Source of the DNA: Anaerolineales bacterium | GTDB lineage: Bacteria; Chloroflexota; Anaerolineae; Anaerolineales; UBA6663 | Direction of reading: 5' to 3' | Length of the DNA: 20,451 nt | Assembly: GCA_016789245.1 (NCBI GenBank) | Contig: JAEURM010000009.1 | Span: forward strand, 1-20,451 | Shown here: positions 13,785 to 20,451 of the stretch, piece after piece | Layout of the letters: each line of letters starts with the position of its first letter | Position numbering within the stretch: position 1 is the stretch's first letter | Program-made: the position numbers and the translations under genes | Notes under the pieces: model-generated | What the model saw: the letters and a program-made list of their open reading frames with translations, nothing else | Database searches by the model: none | What the model was told of the DNA's origin: nothing

Positions 13785-14480
13785 ATGGAATTGACTCAAC
13801 TTTTCACATTCGTCCGCCGCTGGTGGTGGCTGATGGTTTTGCCTTTGTTAGTGGTGGGCGCTTACAGTGCCGTCACCTATCAAGCGCCGGTCACGTCTTA
13901 CTCCATGGTTTTGCGCTTTACGGCTGGCCAGCCGCAAGCCGCCAGCGCCGCCCCCGTGTTTGACCCCAACTATTATCGTTGGGTCACTTCCGAATACATT
14001 GTAGGTGGGCTGAAGGATTGGATTAGAACCGGCGAGTTTGCTAACGCCGTAAGTGCCGAACTAGCCGCGCAAAACGTGGAATTCTCAGCGGCGGAGGTGG
14101 CCGCTTCCATTGAAGCGGTGGATAACGCGCGGAGCATCCTGAACGTGTTTCTCACGCACACTAATCCAGAACGGTTAAACGTTTTGGGGCCGGCCGTCAC
14201 TAAAGTTCTGCAAACTAAAAATGTAGATGTGTTTCCGCAGTTGGGCGGCCAACCCGCCGTGGTAACACCGCTAGACCAGCCGAGTGTTGGCCCTAAACCA
14301 GTTTCCTTAAGTTCGCGGCTAGATGTATTACTGCGGCTGGCTCTCAGCTTAGGCGTTGGCCTCGCCCTTGCCTTGGCCGCTTACTACTTTGACCCAGTTC
14401 TGCGCGAAAAAGCTGAACTGGAACGGCTGGGATTAAAAGTGGTGGCGGAAATTCCCAAATCAATAAAACGTAAAGTGTGA
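13785..14480 (+). CDS. Wzz-type polysaccharide chain-length/export membrane protein (first of pair)
   Basis: A 231-residue inner-membrane protein with the Wzz/polysaccharide co-polymerase layout: an N-terminal helix (about residues 14-32, after the basic turn FVRRWWW), a periplasmic loop (33-180), and a C-terminal helix (182-202) followed by a short cytoplasmic tail ending EIPKSIKRKV. Such proteins set polymer length and work with Wzy/Wzx or with export ATPases. The periplasmic loop is shorter than in classical Wzz (about 300 residues in total). The pair with the next gene, plus a CpsD-like gene, fits a CpsC/CpsD-type arrangement. The last codons and stop TGA (14478-14480) lie inside an AAACGT-type heptad array, so the C-terminal KRKV is encoded by repeat sequence. 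No clear Shine-Dalgarno is present. Confidence 0.78.
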   Translation: MELTQLFTFVRRWWWLMVLPLLVVGAYSAVTYQAPVTSYSMVLRFTAGQPQAASAAPVFDPNYYRWVTSEYIVGGLKDWIRTGEFANAVSAELAAQNVEFSAAEVAASIEAVDNARSILNVFLTHTNPERLNVLGPAVTKVLQTKNVDVFPQLGGQPAVVTPLDQPSVGPKPVSLSSRLDVLLRLALSLGVGLALALAAYYFDPVLREKAELERLGLKVVAEIPKSIKRKV

Positions 14481-14485
14481 AACGT
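14465..14485. repeat. AAACGT heptad array overlapping the 3' end of the first Wzz-type gene
   Basis: Three phased 7-base units (AAAACGT, AAAGTGT, GAAACGT) that span the last codons and stop codon of the gene. An opposed CACGTTTTACC follows at 14499-14509 and could pair with AAACGT at 14480-14485. Confidence 0.55.
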
Positions 14486-14546
14486 AACAGACCGCACCCA
14501 CGTTTTACCCAAAACCCTATGCTAGAATCTTCGCTTGGAGCATCCC

Positions 14547-15215
14547 ATGTCTTTGCTTGATGTTTTGAACATTGCGCGGCGGCGCGGCTGGATTATCCTG
14601 CTGGCGGCGGCGTTAACGGCGGCCAGCGCCTACGCGTTTAGTAAACTGCAAACGCCTATCTATCAATCTACTGTGCTCATTAGTGTGCGGCCTTCCCGGC
14701 CCGATTTGGGCACCACCGAAACGGCCAAACGCTTTTTGCGCAACTACGTGGCGGAGCTCACCACCAGCACCTATGCCCGCAAAGTAATCGAAGTGCTGGG
14801 TTTAGATACCACCACCGATGCGCTCCTAGGCAACGCCATTATTGACTCAGATGACTCACGCTTTACCATTCAAATTGATATCCGCAACCCGGACGGTGAT
14901 TTAGCCAATGATATTGCACGTGTTTGGGCGGAAGAATTTAAGAACCAACGCGAGATTGAGAAAACGCGCGTGCGCCGTGAAGACCAAATTGATGCCACAA
15001 TTTTAGATGCGCCGCGCTACTCACTCTATCGCCCGCAAACCACCATCAACGTGCTGGCGGGCGGCATCCTTGGTGCGCTGGTGGGTGGCCTCATCCTCTT
15101 TATGCTGGAATATCTAGAAGCCAACATCGTGCGCTCCCGCCAAGATTTAGAGCGCGGCCTTGGCTTGGCAGTGCTGAGTAGTGTGCCGACCTTGGAAACT
15201 GGAAAGAGAAAATAA
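14547..15215 (+). CDS. Wzz-type polysaccharide chain-length/export membrane protein (second of pair)
   Basis: A 222-residue Wzz-domain protein. It begins MSLLDVLNIARRRGWIILL, the usual cytoplasmic basic start followed by transmembrane helix 1 (about 14-32). The periplasmic part includes YQSTVLISVRPSRPD and DIRNPDGDLANDIARVWAEEF, and the segment before the second helix (166-187) carries ILDAPRYSLYRPQ, like the proline-containing motif of Wzz proteins. The cytoplasmic tail NIVRSRQDLERGLGLAVLSSVP resembles the region that joins to the kinase domain in fused BY-kinases. ATG at 14547 is preferred over an in-frame TTG at 14535, because that TTG lies in the likely Shine-Dalgarno TTGGAG (14535-14540). 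The stop TAA is inside a short AATAACC/AATAACT repeat. The kinase-like gene starts 11 bases later. Confidence 0.85.
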   Translation: MSLLDVLNIARRRGWIILLAAALTAASAYAFSKLQTPIYQSTVLISVRPSRPDLGTTETAKRFLRNYVAELTTSTYARKVIEVLGLDTTTDALLGNAIIDSDDSRFTIQIDIRNPDGDLANDIARVWAEEFKNQREIEKTRVRREDQIDATILDAPRYSLYRPQTTINVLAGGILGALVGGLILFMLEYLEANIVRSRQDLERGLGLAVLSSVPTLETGKRK

Positions 15216-15228
15216 CCAATAACTCAAT
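15211..15228. repeat. GTTATTG-family heptads (reverse orientation) at Wzz stop
   Basis: Units AATAACC and AATAACT, the complement of GGTTATT/AGTTATT, begin within the last lysine codon and stop codon of the second Wzz-type gene and fill the 11-base gap to the next start. Confidence 0.5.
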
Positions 15229-15880
15229 GAAAGACTCCCTCATCACCCTCTCAGACCCTAATTCACCGGCGGCGGAAGCGTTCCGCACGTTGCGCACGAA
15301 TGTGATTTTTGCCGGTTTGGAAAAGCCGCTCAACACTTTGCTTGTCACCTCCCCCGCCGCCGAAGCGGATAAAAGCCTCGCCCTCGCCAATTTGGCCGTA
15401 GTATTAGCGCAAGGTGGCCGCCCAACCATTCTGGTGGATTGTGATTTGCGCCGCCCGCGCCAGCATGAGATTTTTGGCGTGGCCGCCGCGCCCGGTTTTA
15501 GTGAATGGATGACGCGGACGGAAACGGAAGCCGCGCCCACGCTGGTTTCCAGCGGCGTAGCGGGCTTGCAATTGCTTCCGGCGGGTACGTCATCCGCCAA
15601 CCCCGCAGATTTGCTCACCTCCCGCCGCTTAGAAGTTTTGATTGCCCAACTCAAAACCCAAGCGGAGTTTGTGCTGTTTGATGCGCCGCCACTGTTAGCC
15701 GTCTCGGATGCGGCGCTGTTGGCCGCTAATTTGGATGGGGCCGTGCTGGTGGTGAGCGCCGGGGCCACGCGGCGGGAACATGTGCAACGCGCCAAAGAGA
15801 TGCTAGAGAAAATCAAAGTGCGCGTGGTGGGTGCCGTACTCACCAATGCCTCGCCCGAGGGCGGTTTGGCCCGCTACTAA
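15227..15880 (+). CDS. CpsD/CapB-like BY-kinase homologue with degraded P-loop
   Basis: A 217-residue cytoplasmic protein of the bacterial tyrosine kinase (BY-kinase) fold. Family landmarks: SPAAEAFRTLRTNVIFAG (residues 13-30) is the standard opening; Walker A' is TILVDCDLRRP (67-76, D71 and D73); Walker B is FVLFDAPPLLAVSDA (148-162, D152); and a late helix REHVQRAKEMLEK follows. The Walker A segment, normally PGEGKST, reads AEADKSL (45-51): K49 and S50 remain, but both glycines and the Thr are gone. The C-terminus (GLARY) has a single Tyr and no tyrosine cluster. It may therefore bind nucleotide poorly or act as a non-catalytic partner of the Wzz-type proteins, but activity cannot be excluded. 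The codons read plainly, without frameshift. Confidence 0.85.
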   Translation: MKDSLITLSDPNSPAAEAFRTLRTNVIFAGLEKPLNTLLVTSPAAEADKSLALANLAVVLAQGGRPTILVDCDLRRPRQHEIFGVAAAPGFSEWMTRTETEAAPTLVSSGVAGLQLLPAGTSSANPADLLTSRRLEVLIAQLKTQAEFVLFDAPPLLAVSDAALLAANLDGAVLVVSAGATRREHVQRAKEMLEKIKVRVVGAVLTNASPEGGLARY

Positions 15881-15913
15881 ATCCATGACTTTTTTCACAT
15901 TGGGGTGGTGAGA

Positions 15914-15938
15914 GTTATTGGTTATTAGTTACTGGTTG
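15914..15938. repeat. GTTATTG heptad array upstream of the thymidylyltransferase gene
   Basis: Three clean heptads, GTTATTG, GTTATTA and GTTACTG (15914-15934), then GTTG. It is 21 bases upstream of the next ATG, which has AGGAGAG at 15950-15956. Confidence 0.7.
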
Positions 15939-15958
15939 CATAACAACTCAGGAGAGCT

Positions 15959-17026
15959 ATGAAAGGTTTAATTTTATCCGGCGGCAAGGGCACACGCCTA
16001 TACCCGCTCACCTACACCCGCGCCAAACAGCTTATTCCCGTGGCCAATGAGCCGGTGCTGTGCCGCGTCATCCGCGCCATCCGGGATGCGGGCATTCATG
16101 AAATTGGAATTGTGGTGGGGGATACTGAGCCGGAAATCCGCGAGACGGTGGGCAACGGCGAAAAATGGGGCGTCACCATCACCTACATCCGCCAAAGCGC
16201 CCCAGCGGGGCTGGCCCACGCCGTGAAAGAATCTTTGCCGTTTTTGGGCGATGACCGGTTTGTGATGTTTTTGGGCGATAACGTGATTCAGGGCGGCATC
16301 AGCCCCCTCATTAAACAATTTGCCAACAGCAACTGGAACAGCCAAATTGTGCTCAAGCGCGTGCCCAATCCACAACAATTCGGCGTGGCGGAGTTGAATG
16401 CCGATGGCTCCATCAAGCAATTAATTGAAAAGCCCCAACACCCACCTTCCGATTTGGCGCTGGTGGGCATTTATATGTTTGACCAGAACATCAAAGAAGC
16501 CGTGTACTCCATTCAGCCCTCCGCGCGCGGCGAGTTGGAAATTACGGACGCCATTCAGTGGCTGGTGACCAAAGGCTACGCGGTGCATCCGTACGTGCAT
16601 GAAGGCTGGTGGATTGATACCGGCAAACCGGTGGATATGCTCACCGCCAATGACCATGTGCTGGAAGAAGTAACGCCGCAAATTTTAGGCACCGTGGATG
16701 AAAACTCTAAAGTGGATGCGCGCGTAACGGTGGAAAAAGGCGCACAAATTATCAATAGCATTGTGCGTGGCCCCACCATCATTGGTGAGAACGCACGCAT
16801 TGTGAACTCTTACATTGGCCCGTTCACTTCCATTTACCATGATGTGATGGTGGAAAATAGCGAAATTGAGCACTCTTTGGTGTTGGAGCGTTCACAAATC
16901 ATCAACGTGAGCGCGCGCATTCAAGATTCACTCATTGGCCGCAATGCGCTGGTTACGCACACTGAGCGCAAGCCAAAATCCATCAAACTCAACTTGGGTG
17001 ATTACTCGCAAATTGACTTAATTTAG
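15959..17026 (+). CDS. rmlA: Glucose-1-phosphate thymidylyltransferase, long form
   Basis: A 355-residue nucleotidyltransferase that makes dTDP-glucose from dTTP and glucose-1-phosphate, the first step toward dTDP-deoxysugars. The N-terminal signature GGKGTRLYPLT (residues 8-18), K23 in AKQLIPVAN, metal-binding D107 in MFLGDNVIQGG, and EKPQHPPSDLALVGIYMF (157-174) match the sugar nucleotidyltransferase fold. From about 245 on, a left-handed beta-helix hexapeptide pattern (IINSIVRGPTIIGENARIVNSYIGP) marks the long (StrD-like) form, in contrast to the approximately 290-residue RmlA. Start ATG at 15959 follows AGGAGAG closely. The next gene supplies the following pathway step. The stop codon TAG overlaps a heptad array. 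A UTP-specific relative cannot be fully ruled out, but pairing with the dehydratase supports dTDP. Confidence 0.92.
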   Translation: MKGLILSGGKGTRLYPLTYTRAKQLIPVANEPVLCRVIRAIRDAGIHEIGIVVGDTEPEIRETVGNGEKWGVTITYIRQSAPAGLAHAVKESLPFLGDDRFVMFLGDNVIQGGISPLIKQFANSNWNSQIVLKRVPNPQQFGVAELNADGSIKQLIEKPQHPPSDLALVGIYMFDQNIKEAVYSIQPSARGELEITDAIQWLVTKGYAVHPYVHEGWWIDTGKPVDMLTANDHVLEEVTPQILGTVDENSKVDARVTVEKGAQIINSIVRGPTIIGENARIVNSYIGPFTSIYHDVMVENSEIEHSLVLERSQIINVSARIQDSLIGRNALVTHTERKPKSIKLNLGDYSQIDLI

Positions 17027-17074
17027 TTATTGGTTATTCGTTATTGGTCAGTCAATAACTAATCACGAGTAACT
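17026..17074. repeat. GTTATTG heptad array, largest copy
   Basis: Seven phased 7-base units. The first three are GTTATTG, GTTATTC and GTTATTG, starting in the stop codon of the thymidylyltransferase gene. Later units (AATAACT, AATCACG, AGTAACT) are in the opposite sense, so GTTATTG at 17040-17046 can pair with CAATAAC at 17053-17059. Confidence 0.7.
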
Positions 17075-17093
17075 GCTAACACTGAAACTTGAA

Positions 17094-18116
17094 ATGAAGA
17101 ATCTCTTAGTCACTGGCGGCGCTGGCTTTATCGGCGCAAATTTTGTGCACTACATGTTAGAACGCTACCCGGATTACCGGATTGTGGCATTTGATAAGCT
17201 GACCTATGCCGGGCGGTTGGAAAACTTGAAAGATGTGCAAGCCAACCCCAACTTGGCTTTTGTGCAAGGCGATATTGCGGACAAGGCCGCCGTGGAAAAC
17301 GCCATCCGCACGCACCAAATTGATACCATCGTCAACTTTGCCGCTGAAACGCACGTTGACCGTTCCATTCTAGATCCGAATAGCGCCCACCGCACCAACT
17401 TCACTGGTGTGTTTGTTCTGTTGGAAGCCGCGCGGCAGTTTGGGCTGGAGCGTTTCCATCAAGTTTCTACGGATGAAGTGTACGGTTCTATTCCTTCCGG
17501 CTTCTTCAAAGAAGGTGACCCGCTGGAGCCAAACAGCCCGTACTCCGCCAGCAAGGCCGGCGGTGAGCTGATGGTGCGTGCGTACCATGAAACCTACGGT
17601 CTGAACACCGTGGTGACGCGCGGCAGTAACACGTTTGGCCCCTATCACTACCCAGAAAAAGTGATGCCATTGTTTATTACCAATGCAATTGATGATGAGC
17701 CGTTACCGCTGTACGGCGATGGCCTGCAGGTACGCGATTGGCTGTACGTGCGTGACCACGCGGCCGGTATTGCGCATGTGCTCCACCATGGTACAGCTGG
17801 TGAGATTTACAACATTGGCGGCGGCAATGAGCGGCATAACATTGAAATTACCAAGTTGATTTTGAACTTGCTCAGCAAGCCGGAAAACCTCATCAAGCGT
17901 GTGGCGGATAGGCCCGGCCATGACCGGCGTTATGCGCTGGATTGCGCCAAAGCTAAAGCGTTAGGCTGGCAACCCACGCACCCATTTGAGCAAGCCGTGG
18001 CCGAAACCGTGGCATGGTACAAAAACAATGAGTGGTGGTGGCGGCCCATTAAGAGTGGCGAATTCAAAGAGTACTACCAGCGTCAGTACGCCGAGCGGCT
18101 GGCCGCCGCTGGGTAG
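17094..18116 (+). CDS. rmlB: dTDP-glucose 4,6-dehydratase
   Basis: A 340-residue short-chain dehydrogenase/reductase of the extended class, which converts dTDP-glucose to dTDP-4-keto-6-deoxyglucose. Visible: NAD-binding GGAGFIG (residues 8-14), VQGDIAD (57-63), NFAAETHVDRS (81-91), the dehydration residues D127 and E128 in STDEVYGS (125-132), the catalytic Y150 and K154 in YSASKAGGE, RGSNTFGPYHYPEK, and YGDGLQVRDWLYVRDH. All catalytic positions typical of RmlB are kept. It follows the thymidylyltransferase by 67 bases, most of which is heptad repeat, so the two form a dTDP-sugar module. The rmlC and rmlD genes for rhamnose are not in the window, so the end sugar is unknown. A terminator follows. 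Confidence 0.97.
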   Translation: MKNLLVTGGAGFIGANFVHYMLERYPDYRIVAFDKLTYAGRLENLKDVQANPNLAFVQGDIADKAAVENAIRTHQIDTIVNFAAETHVDRSILDPNSAHRTNFTGVFVLLEAARQFGLERFHQVSTDEVYGSIPSGFFKEGDPLEPNSPYSASKAGGELMVRAYHETYGLNTVVTRGSNTFGPYHYPEKVMPLFITNAIDDEPLPLYGDGLQVRDWLYVRDHAAGIAHVLHHGTAGEIYNIGGGNERHNIEITKLILNLLSKPENLIKRVADRPGHDRRYALDCAKAKALGWQPTHPFEQAVAETVAWYKNNEWWWRPIKSGEFKEYYQRQYAERLAAAG

Positions 18117-18146
18117 TGCTCACCCACGTACAACTATGTTTCACCT

Positions 18147-18180
18147 CTGGCACGCCTGTAGGGCGTGCCGGTTTGTTTTC
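18147..18180 (+). terminator. Intrinsic terminator after the dTDP-glucose dehydratase gene
   Basis: Arms GGCACGCC (18149-18156) and GGCGTGCC (18162-18169) pair exactly, with a flanking T-G wobble and C-G pair, around a 5-base loop. A T-rich run (TTTGTTTTC) follows. This closes the polysaccharide cluster. Confidence 0.75.
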
Positions 18181-18235
18181 TCACCCCCCAACCTTCCCTC
18201 ACATTCGCTAACACACAATCCGCGCCAGAGAGTCG

Positions 18236-18241
18236 TATAAT
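18236..18241 (+). promoter_or_regulatory. Possible -10 element for the histidine kinase gene
   Basis: A perfect TATAAT lies 15 bases before the ATG at 18257. No recognisable -35 hexamer is present at 16-18 bases upstream, so this is weak evidence. A transcript from here would have a very short leader. Confidence 0.3.
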
Positions 18242-18256
18242 CAGGCTAGAACGGGA

Positions 18257-20451
18257 ATGTTCAGTTCAGTCAAACGCCTACTCTCCTCTTGGCGGTGGCC
18301 TAGCCCAGCGGGTTATCTTTTCTGGGTGGGCTTGGCCGAAGTTTTTCTGCTTCTTTTTCTCTTTTCATGGGGTGATCCACTCGATGCCGTTCTCGTCCTC
18401 TCACCTTTTGTGGTGCTAGCCGCTATTAACTATTCACGCCGGGTGTACCTTTTCACCGTAGCGCTTATTTTGAGTGGCGCGAGTCTATTGTGGTTTATCC
18501 CTAGTGGGGGGGATATCTCCGAGCACCTTTGGCTGGAAATCTTGTTGTTTTCTGCTAGCACCCTATTTGCGGCCGAGGTGGTTTATCGGGATCGGCAATC
18601 CCGCACTCAGTTGGAAACCCGGTTTCGGTTGTTGTTTGAGCAAGCGCCGATTGGCATGGCCATTACTACACCTCTGGGCCGCTTTCTGCAGGTAAACCCC
18701 GCTTTAAGTGCAACGCTGGGGTACACCGAAGCCGAACTGCTCCAAAAGACACTGGCTGAGGTTACACATCCGGATGATATGCAACTGAGTATAGAACGCG
18801 ACCGTAAACTGCTAACGGGTGAGATAAGTTCTCTGCAAATGGAAAAACGTTACGTGCGCAAAGATGGGCAAACGGTATATGCCTTGTTGCACGTGGCGCT
18901 GTGGAGTGAAACCGATACACGCGCCCGCTATTTCTTGAAGCAAATTGTAGATGTAACAGAACAAAAACAAATTGAGCGCGAGTTGGAAGCCGAGCAAGAA
19001 TTTGCGCTCAGCTTGGTGAACTTTATGGGGCAAGGGCTGGTGCTGTTAAACGCTGAAATGCGTTATGAATTTGTGAACCCGGCCGGCGCGCGGATGTTGG
19101 GTTATACCCCAGAATATATTGTGGGCCGCGGCCCAGAAGAGTTTATTCGGCCAGAAGCGGTGAGGGAGATGAAGGCCGCCATTCAAACGCGCTTGGCAGG
19201 TGAAACCTCAACCTTTGAGTTAGATTTGCGCCGCGCGGATGGCACGTGGTTGCCAGCTTTAGTCACCGGCACCCCCCGTTGGCAAAATGGCCGAGTGATT
19301 GGCTCGATTGCCGTTATCACAGACCTTACCGAATCGCGCCGGATTGAAAATGAACTTAAAGCCGAACGGGATTTTGCCCAACAAGTACTAAACAACATGG
19401 GGCAAGGCCTGACCGTCACCGACGCTGACGGACGCTTTATCTTTGTAAATCAAGCCTATGCCGCCATGGTGGGGAGTACCCCTGAGAAACTCATTGGCCT
19501 GACCCCCTTTACTTTGAATCATCCGGACGATGTGGCCCGCATTACGGAGGCGCGGCAAAAGCGGCGCTTAGGCCTAACCAGCACTTATGAAGCTCGCTTA
19601 CGGCGTTTGGATAATGGCGAAACTGTGCATGTGACGATCACGGGTGTGCCCCGTGCGCCGGTGGGGATGGGGTCAATTACCGTCATCACTGATTTAACCG
19701 AACGTAAGAAGATGGAGGAAGCGCTGGCGGAGGCCAATGCTGATTTGGAAACGGCCTTACTCCATGCCCGTGAGATGGCCGCTGAAGCCGATGCGGCCAA
19801 CCGCGCTAAGAGTCAATTCTTGGCCAACGTCAGCCATGAAATTCGCACGCCCATGAGCGCCATCACCGGTATGACTGAGTTATTGCTAGATAGCAACCTC
19901 ACACCGCCTCAGCGCGAGCTGGCCGAAATTACGCGGGAAGCCACTAAATCCCTCCTCGTGATTGTGAATGATTTGCTGGATATTTCTAAAATTGAAGCGG
20001 GGCGGCTGACGCTAGATGTACAAGAATTTGTGTTGGTGGAAGTGGTGGAACACGCGGCGGAGTTGTTGGCCGAGCGCGCCCACGCGAAAAACCTGCGCCT
20101 GCTGACTTATATTGCCCCCGAAGTGCCTACGCGGGTACGCGGCGATGCGGGCCGCTTGCGGCAAGTGCTGGTGAACTTGATTGGCAATGCCATTAAATTT
20201 ACCGATGCCGGTGAAGTGGTGGTGCGCGTAACGCCGGCCCCCTCGACTGGCCCGCATCATGTTCTTCGCTTGAGCGTTCGCGATACCGGCTTGGGGCTAG
20301 CCCCTGAAGTGCAAAAGTGGTTGTTTCAGCCGTTTCGCCAAGGTGATGCCAGCACCACGCGTAAATACGGCGGCACAGGTTTGGGCCTTTCCATCTCCCG
20401 CCATTTGGTGCAATTGATGGGCGGCGAAATTGATGTGACCAGCCGTTTAGG
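18257..20451 (+). CDS. Membrane histidine kinase with three PAS domains (3' end outside window)
   Basis: An open frame of 731 codons that runs off the window. The N-terminus has about four hydrophobic segments (roughly residues 19-38, 43-58, 64-81 and 92-108), so a membrane anchor. Three PAS domains follow (about 120-242, 243-366 and 367-485), each ending in a D[LV]TE motif (VDVTEQ, ITDLTES, ITDLTER). Next is a coiled-coil linker (EALAEANADLETALLHAREM), then HisKA with the phosphoacceptor H527 in NVSHEIRTPMSAI, and HATPase_c with the N-box N644 in NLIGNAIKFTD, G1 box D676 in DTGLGL, and the G2 region YGGTGLGLSI. PAS2 and PAS3 resemble each other closely, which suggests duplication. The H-box and F-box (FQPFRQGDASTTRKYGG) are of the hybrid-kinase type, so a receiver domain may follow outside the window. 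The signal sensed is unknown. Confidence 0.93.
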   Translation, partial: MFSSVKRLLSSWRWPSPAGYLFWVGLAEVFLLLFLFSWGDPLDAVLVLSPFVVLAAINYSRRVYLFTVALILSGASLLWFIPSGGDISEHLWLEILLFSASTLFAAEVVYRDRQSRTQLETRFRLLFEQAPIGMAITTPLGRFLQVNPALSATLGYTEAELLQKTLAEVTHPDDMQLSIERDRKLLTGEISSLQMEKRYVRKDGQTVYALLHVALWSETDTRARYFLKQIVDVTEQKQIERELEAEQEFALSLVNFMGQGLVLLNAEMRYEFVNPAGARMLGYTPEYIVGRGPEEFIRPEAVREMKAAIQTRLAGETSTFELDLRRADGTWLPALVTGTPRWQNGRVIGSIAVITDLTESRRIENELKAERDFAQQVLNNMGQGLTVTDADGRFIFVNQAYAAMVGSTPEKLIGLTPFTLNHPDDVARITEARQKRRLGLTSTYEARLRRLDNGETVHVTITGVPRAPVGMGSITVITDLTERKKMEEALAEANADLETALLHAREMAAEADAANRAKSQFLANVSHEIRTPMSAITGMTELLLDSNLTPPQRELAEITREATKSLLVIVNDLLDISKIEAGRLTLDVQEFVLVEVVEHAAELLAERAHAKNLRLLTYIAPEVPTRVRGDAGRLRQVLVNLIGNAIKFTDAGEVVVRVTPAPSTGPHHVLRLSVRDTGLGLAPEVQKWLFQPFRQGDASTTRKYGGTGLGLSISRHLVQLMGGEIDVTSRL

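Noticed and set aside
13736..13963. 75-codon open frame starting in the cruciform
   Set aside because: It is out of frame with the Wzz-type gene, starts inside repeat DNA and shows no motif.
14535..14546. TTG start four codons before the chosen ATG of the second Wzz-type gene
   Set aside because: The TTG is part of the likely Shine-Dalgarno TTGGAG, which is well spaced for the ATG at 14547.
15100..15846. 248-codon open frame on the minus strand
   Set aside because: It is antisense to the kinase-like gene and the second Wzz-type gene. Its translation is Ser/Thr/Ala-rich with no motif, while the plus strand shows clear family motifs.
17026..17074. CRISPR array
   Set aside because: Units are 7 bases with no spacers; this is a short tandem repeat, not a CRISPR array. 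No cas genes are present.

Overview
The window reads as a piece of chromosome from an uncultured bacterium, most likely a member of the Chloroflexota (Anaerolineae-like). The grounds are indirect: moderately high GC, a guanylate kinase P-loop ending GKDT, a long PriA, a lipoprotein with a Thr/Pro/Ala linker, and intergenic spaces filled with short degenerate tandem repeats. No rRNA, tRNA, CRISPR array or transposase was found. No stretch longer than 300 bases lacks a gene.

Layout. 1-282 is the 3' end of thymidylate kinase (tmk). It converges on a minus-strand pair (397-2022): an M20 metallopeptidase and a FmdB-type zinc-ribbon protein. 2163-4961 runs rightward with guanylate kinase (gmk), an overlapping rhomboid-fold membrane protein that has lost both catalytic residues, and a CNNM/CorC-type membrane protein with CBS domains. 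5037-8951 holds a three-part system: a circularly permuted ATP-grasp ligase, an alpha-E protein and a transglutaminase-like protein. A four-helix-bundle gene sits between the first two. This set is known only from genome comparison as a predicted peptide-ligation or peptide-modification system. 8982-11510 is priA. It is followed by an 82-residue two-helix membrane protein that has its own promoter, ribosome binding site and strong terminator. At 12039-13684 a membrane-anchored beta-sandwich-like protein diverges from a polysaccharide deacetylase lipoprotein.

13785-18116 is a surface-polysaccharide cluster: two Wzz-type membrane proteins, a CpsD-like kinase homologue whose P-loop is degraded, glucose-1-phosphate thymidylyltransferase and dTDP-glucose 4,6-dehydratase. 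The last two would make dTDP-4-keto-6-deoxyglucose, the precursor of rhamnose and other deoxysugars. The Wzz pair and the kinase-like protein would control polymer length and export. The window ends inside a membrane histidine kinase with three PAS domains.

The most unusual feature at the DNA level is the intergenic repeat content. Degenerate heptanucleotide arrays of at least three families start at or inside stop codons of many genes, or run up to start codons. There is also a pair of 68-70 bp repeats, an 81 bp cruciform, and perfect palindromes. One palindrome, with 16 bp arms, lies in frame inside a coding region. At the protein level, the pseudo-rhomboid and the pseudo-kinase stand out.
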